A stretch of 64,000 nucleotides of DNA from Hypoxylon rubiginosum (Eukaryota > Ascomycota > Sordariomycetes > Xylariales > Hypoxylaceae): positions 1,488,001-1,552,000 of the forward strand of contig CADCXA010000029.1 of the NCBI GenBank assembly GCA_902806565.1. Reading direction: 5' to 3'. Position 1 is the stretch's first letter. Each line of letters begins with the position of its first letter. Positions 62,072 through 64,000 of the stretch are shown here, piece by piece. Position numbers and translations under genes: made by a program. The notes beneath the pieces were generated by a model. The model was not told where the DNA came from, did no database searches, and saw nothing but the letters and a program-made list of their open reading frames with translations.

Positions 62072-62462
62072 TTTCGTGCTTAAACTTTGGTAAGTGCAAA
62101 TAATAGGGTTCCGACTTGACGTCGTTAATATAGATTACTAAATAACTGAGGGCTAATCTGATAATTTTATGTAGAGAGCTATATATTTCGCTCTGGTTAT
62201 TGTTTTCCTTATGGGTACATCCTATCCTCTTCCGGCGGCACCAATGAAAGCCTACTCCTAGGTAAAGTCAGTAGGTACGGGGTTGGATTAATGAAGCTTT
62301 GTTTCACTTTTGTTCCCCAATTACATAGATAGTTATTATAGACAAAAAGCGATCAATGAAAAATACAAACAAACCCTTACTCTAAGTGCGCTCGCTAGCC
62401 AGGCGCCCACGCGAGAGCTGACTACCAACTAATTTGACGACCTTTGACCAAAATTCGGCTTT
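62072..62462. other. Tandem intergenic region
   Basis: About 390 bases between two minus-strand genes, probably the promoter of the kinase-like gene and the 3' flank of the HELMH peptidase. No open frame or repeat of note. Confidence 0.45.
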
Positions 62463-63970
62463 TTACGTACAGGCGATATCACAGCCTTTAGGGTCCATAT
62501 TAATACATCCAGACGGGACGACGCATTGATTCGCCTTGTAGAGGTCGCTATACCAGCCATTCAACTGGTCGACGTAGCCCTGATCGAGCTTGTCCGCGGT
62601 GACAAACGTATCGAATTCAATCGCGTACGCCGGATCCAATTCCGTCTCCTCGTCAATAAAATCGCCGAAAGACATGCTCGTGGTGCCTAGGGGGAAAGCC
62701 CCCGGGCATCGGGGATCGTGAGAAAGGCTGGCGAAGGTGTCGATCGGCGGTAGCCCGACGGAGCCGTTGTTATACAGCTTCCAACCTGTTCGACTGGCGG
62801 CGTCGGCTGACAACGTCCCCACGCTGTCTGACTCGGGGTTGCTGGGGTCCCACGCATTGGAAGGAGCAGCAGGCGCCAGCGGTAGGTGAGGATAGACATT
62901 GCCGAGTTGGCTCTGGATATACCGTACCAAGGCGTAGAGAGCGAGGGAGTCGGCATTGCGCATGACCCATGATCCCCCGTCTTTGCCGTAGCGCGCCAGG
63001 CCTTTTACGGGCTGTGGACCGTACGCTCTCACCACGCCTGCTCCGATCCCAACAAGGTTTGCCCACATACGAATATCGGTAACGTTGTCGTTTGGGCCGT
63101 AGATGTGGGAGTTGGTCACCCATCTGATGTGCATGAGCTCGTGCGCCCACACGTGGGCTTTGCTCATCAAATAGTTGGATACATCGTATCTCCATGTGGG
63201 ATCCATTTGGGGGTCGTTGCCATAATCAATAGCATCTTTTAGATTAAAAGTTCCGAAGTAAAGAGGACAGAAGTTTATGCGTGCAAGGCCGGACTCTTCG
63301 TCCCTGTTGGTTGTGTAGGCATATGGGCCGCGCAACTTCGGGTCTTTGCTGCAAGCGTCGCCGCATCTCTTGCTAGGGTCGTCACAGCGGACGTGTATCC
63401 GCCAGTCGAAGGGGGTGGTGACATACCCAGGCTGGATAGTGGCCCATTGTTTGAATATATCTAATATTAATGTTACGTTAGGATGTGAGATTTGACAATT
63501 GGTTGAGCCAGAGTATACGAACCCCTGATACTGTCATGAATGCCTCCGTTCACACCCGGAGGTCCCAGATACTCTACAGCAGAGGCTTCATTCCAGTTAA
63601 TGTTATCAGCCTCGCTGAGAACCTGGTTCATGATCTTCCAAGACTGAACCCAACCCTTGTAGATCTCATTAGCATCAAAATTATTGCAACCATCGTAGCG
63701 GACTAGACGGGTAGCGGCATCTCCAATATCTCCATCGTAGGTCATGCCCTCAGCATCTAGAGCGGTCTGGAGGAACGAGGTAGCCCGCTTGACATCAATA
63801 TCGACCGAGACAGGCCGTTGGTCAGACGTGATACTGGTTGTGACAGTGGTAAAGTCGTCTTTCACGGGGATGGGAATTCGAAAGGGACCATTTGGAATAT
63901 TGAGAGAGTGAGCGACGTGCGCACCGAGGGACGCCAGAGCTACAAAAGTGAATCGCGAAATCAGGGCCAT
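62463..63970 (-). CDS. Secreted HELMH zinc metallopeptidase
   Basis: Exons 63970-63523 and 63460-62463 (62-bp intron, join SIR|DIFKQW in phase) encode 481 residues. The start at 63970 opens a signal peptide (MALISRFTFVALASLGAHVAHS). The zinc-binding motif is HELMH (about 256-260) within KAHVWAHELMHIRWV, and NADSLALYALVRYIQ downstream resembles the helix after the active site in fungal deuterolysin-like (M35) and related lysine-specific metallo-endopeptidases. Cysteines in CDDPSKRCGDAC and in the tail CVVPSGC...GCDIAC suggest disulphides, fitting secretion. Family assignment beyond an HExxH secreted peptidase is inference. The C-terminus ends at TAC GTA-like sequence with a clear stop at 62463. 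The gene is complete, its ATG lying 31 bases from the window edge. Confidence 0.85.
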
Positions 63971-64000
63971 TTTAAAGAGAAATAACTGATAACATGAAAT

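Overview
The window looks like nuclear DNA of a filamentous ascomycete (Pezizomycotina, probably a Sordariomycete-type genome). The genes carry short introns of about 42-83 bp with GTAAGT/GTATGT-like donors. The products are typical of moulds: tyrosinase, secreted S28 and HELMH peptidases, a GH93-like hydrolase, an FMO, an SDR and SRPK-like kinases. The repeats show massive C-to-T / G-to-A decay of the repeat-induced point mutation (RIP) type. No species assignment is possible from sequence alone.

Left gene-bearing arm (1-15.6 kb): a tyrosinase (+), an unrecognised three-exon gene (-), an SRPK-like protein kinase (-), a long gene-poor stretch (5.95-9.7 kb), an intronless secreted GH93/sialidase-fold hydrolase (+), a secreted S28 serine peptidase (-), and at the edge of the AT block a dead methyltransferase gene (-) with several RIP-type stop codons.

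AT-rich block (about 15.7-49.5 kb): 34 kb with only a few percent G+C on the lines sampled by eye and no intact gene. It is not structureless. It is bounded by inverted repeats of about 182 bp whose two copies differ almost only by transitions, so it appears to be one giant TIR element of about 28.7 kb. A Ty1/Copia retrotransposon of 5199 bp is nested in its left TIR (154-bp LTRs, 5-bp target duplication AAAAC, recognisable RIP-decayed reverse transcriptase). Inside the giant element are dispersed 11-bp minisatellite arrays and tandem repeats with periods of about 15, 60, 102 and 142 bp. The last two may be remains of repeat-domain proteins.

Right gene-bearing arm (49.5-64 kb): a flavin monooxygenase (-), a fungal integral membrane protein (+), a small cysteine-rich secreted protein (+), an SDR (+), a membrane-anchored M24 metallopeptidase (-), a kinase-like gene with a frameshift (-), and a secreted HELMH-type zinc peptidase (-). 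Tyrosinase, FMO, SDR and the dead methyltransferase are kinds of enzymes seen in secondary-metabolite loci, but no backbone synthase is visible, so I do not call a cluster.

Exon coordinates were derived by hand from GT-AG sites and frame continuity. All reading-frame joins quoted were checked for phase. RIP and mobile-element calls rest on direct base-by-base comparison of the repeat copies.
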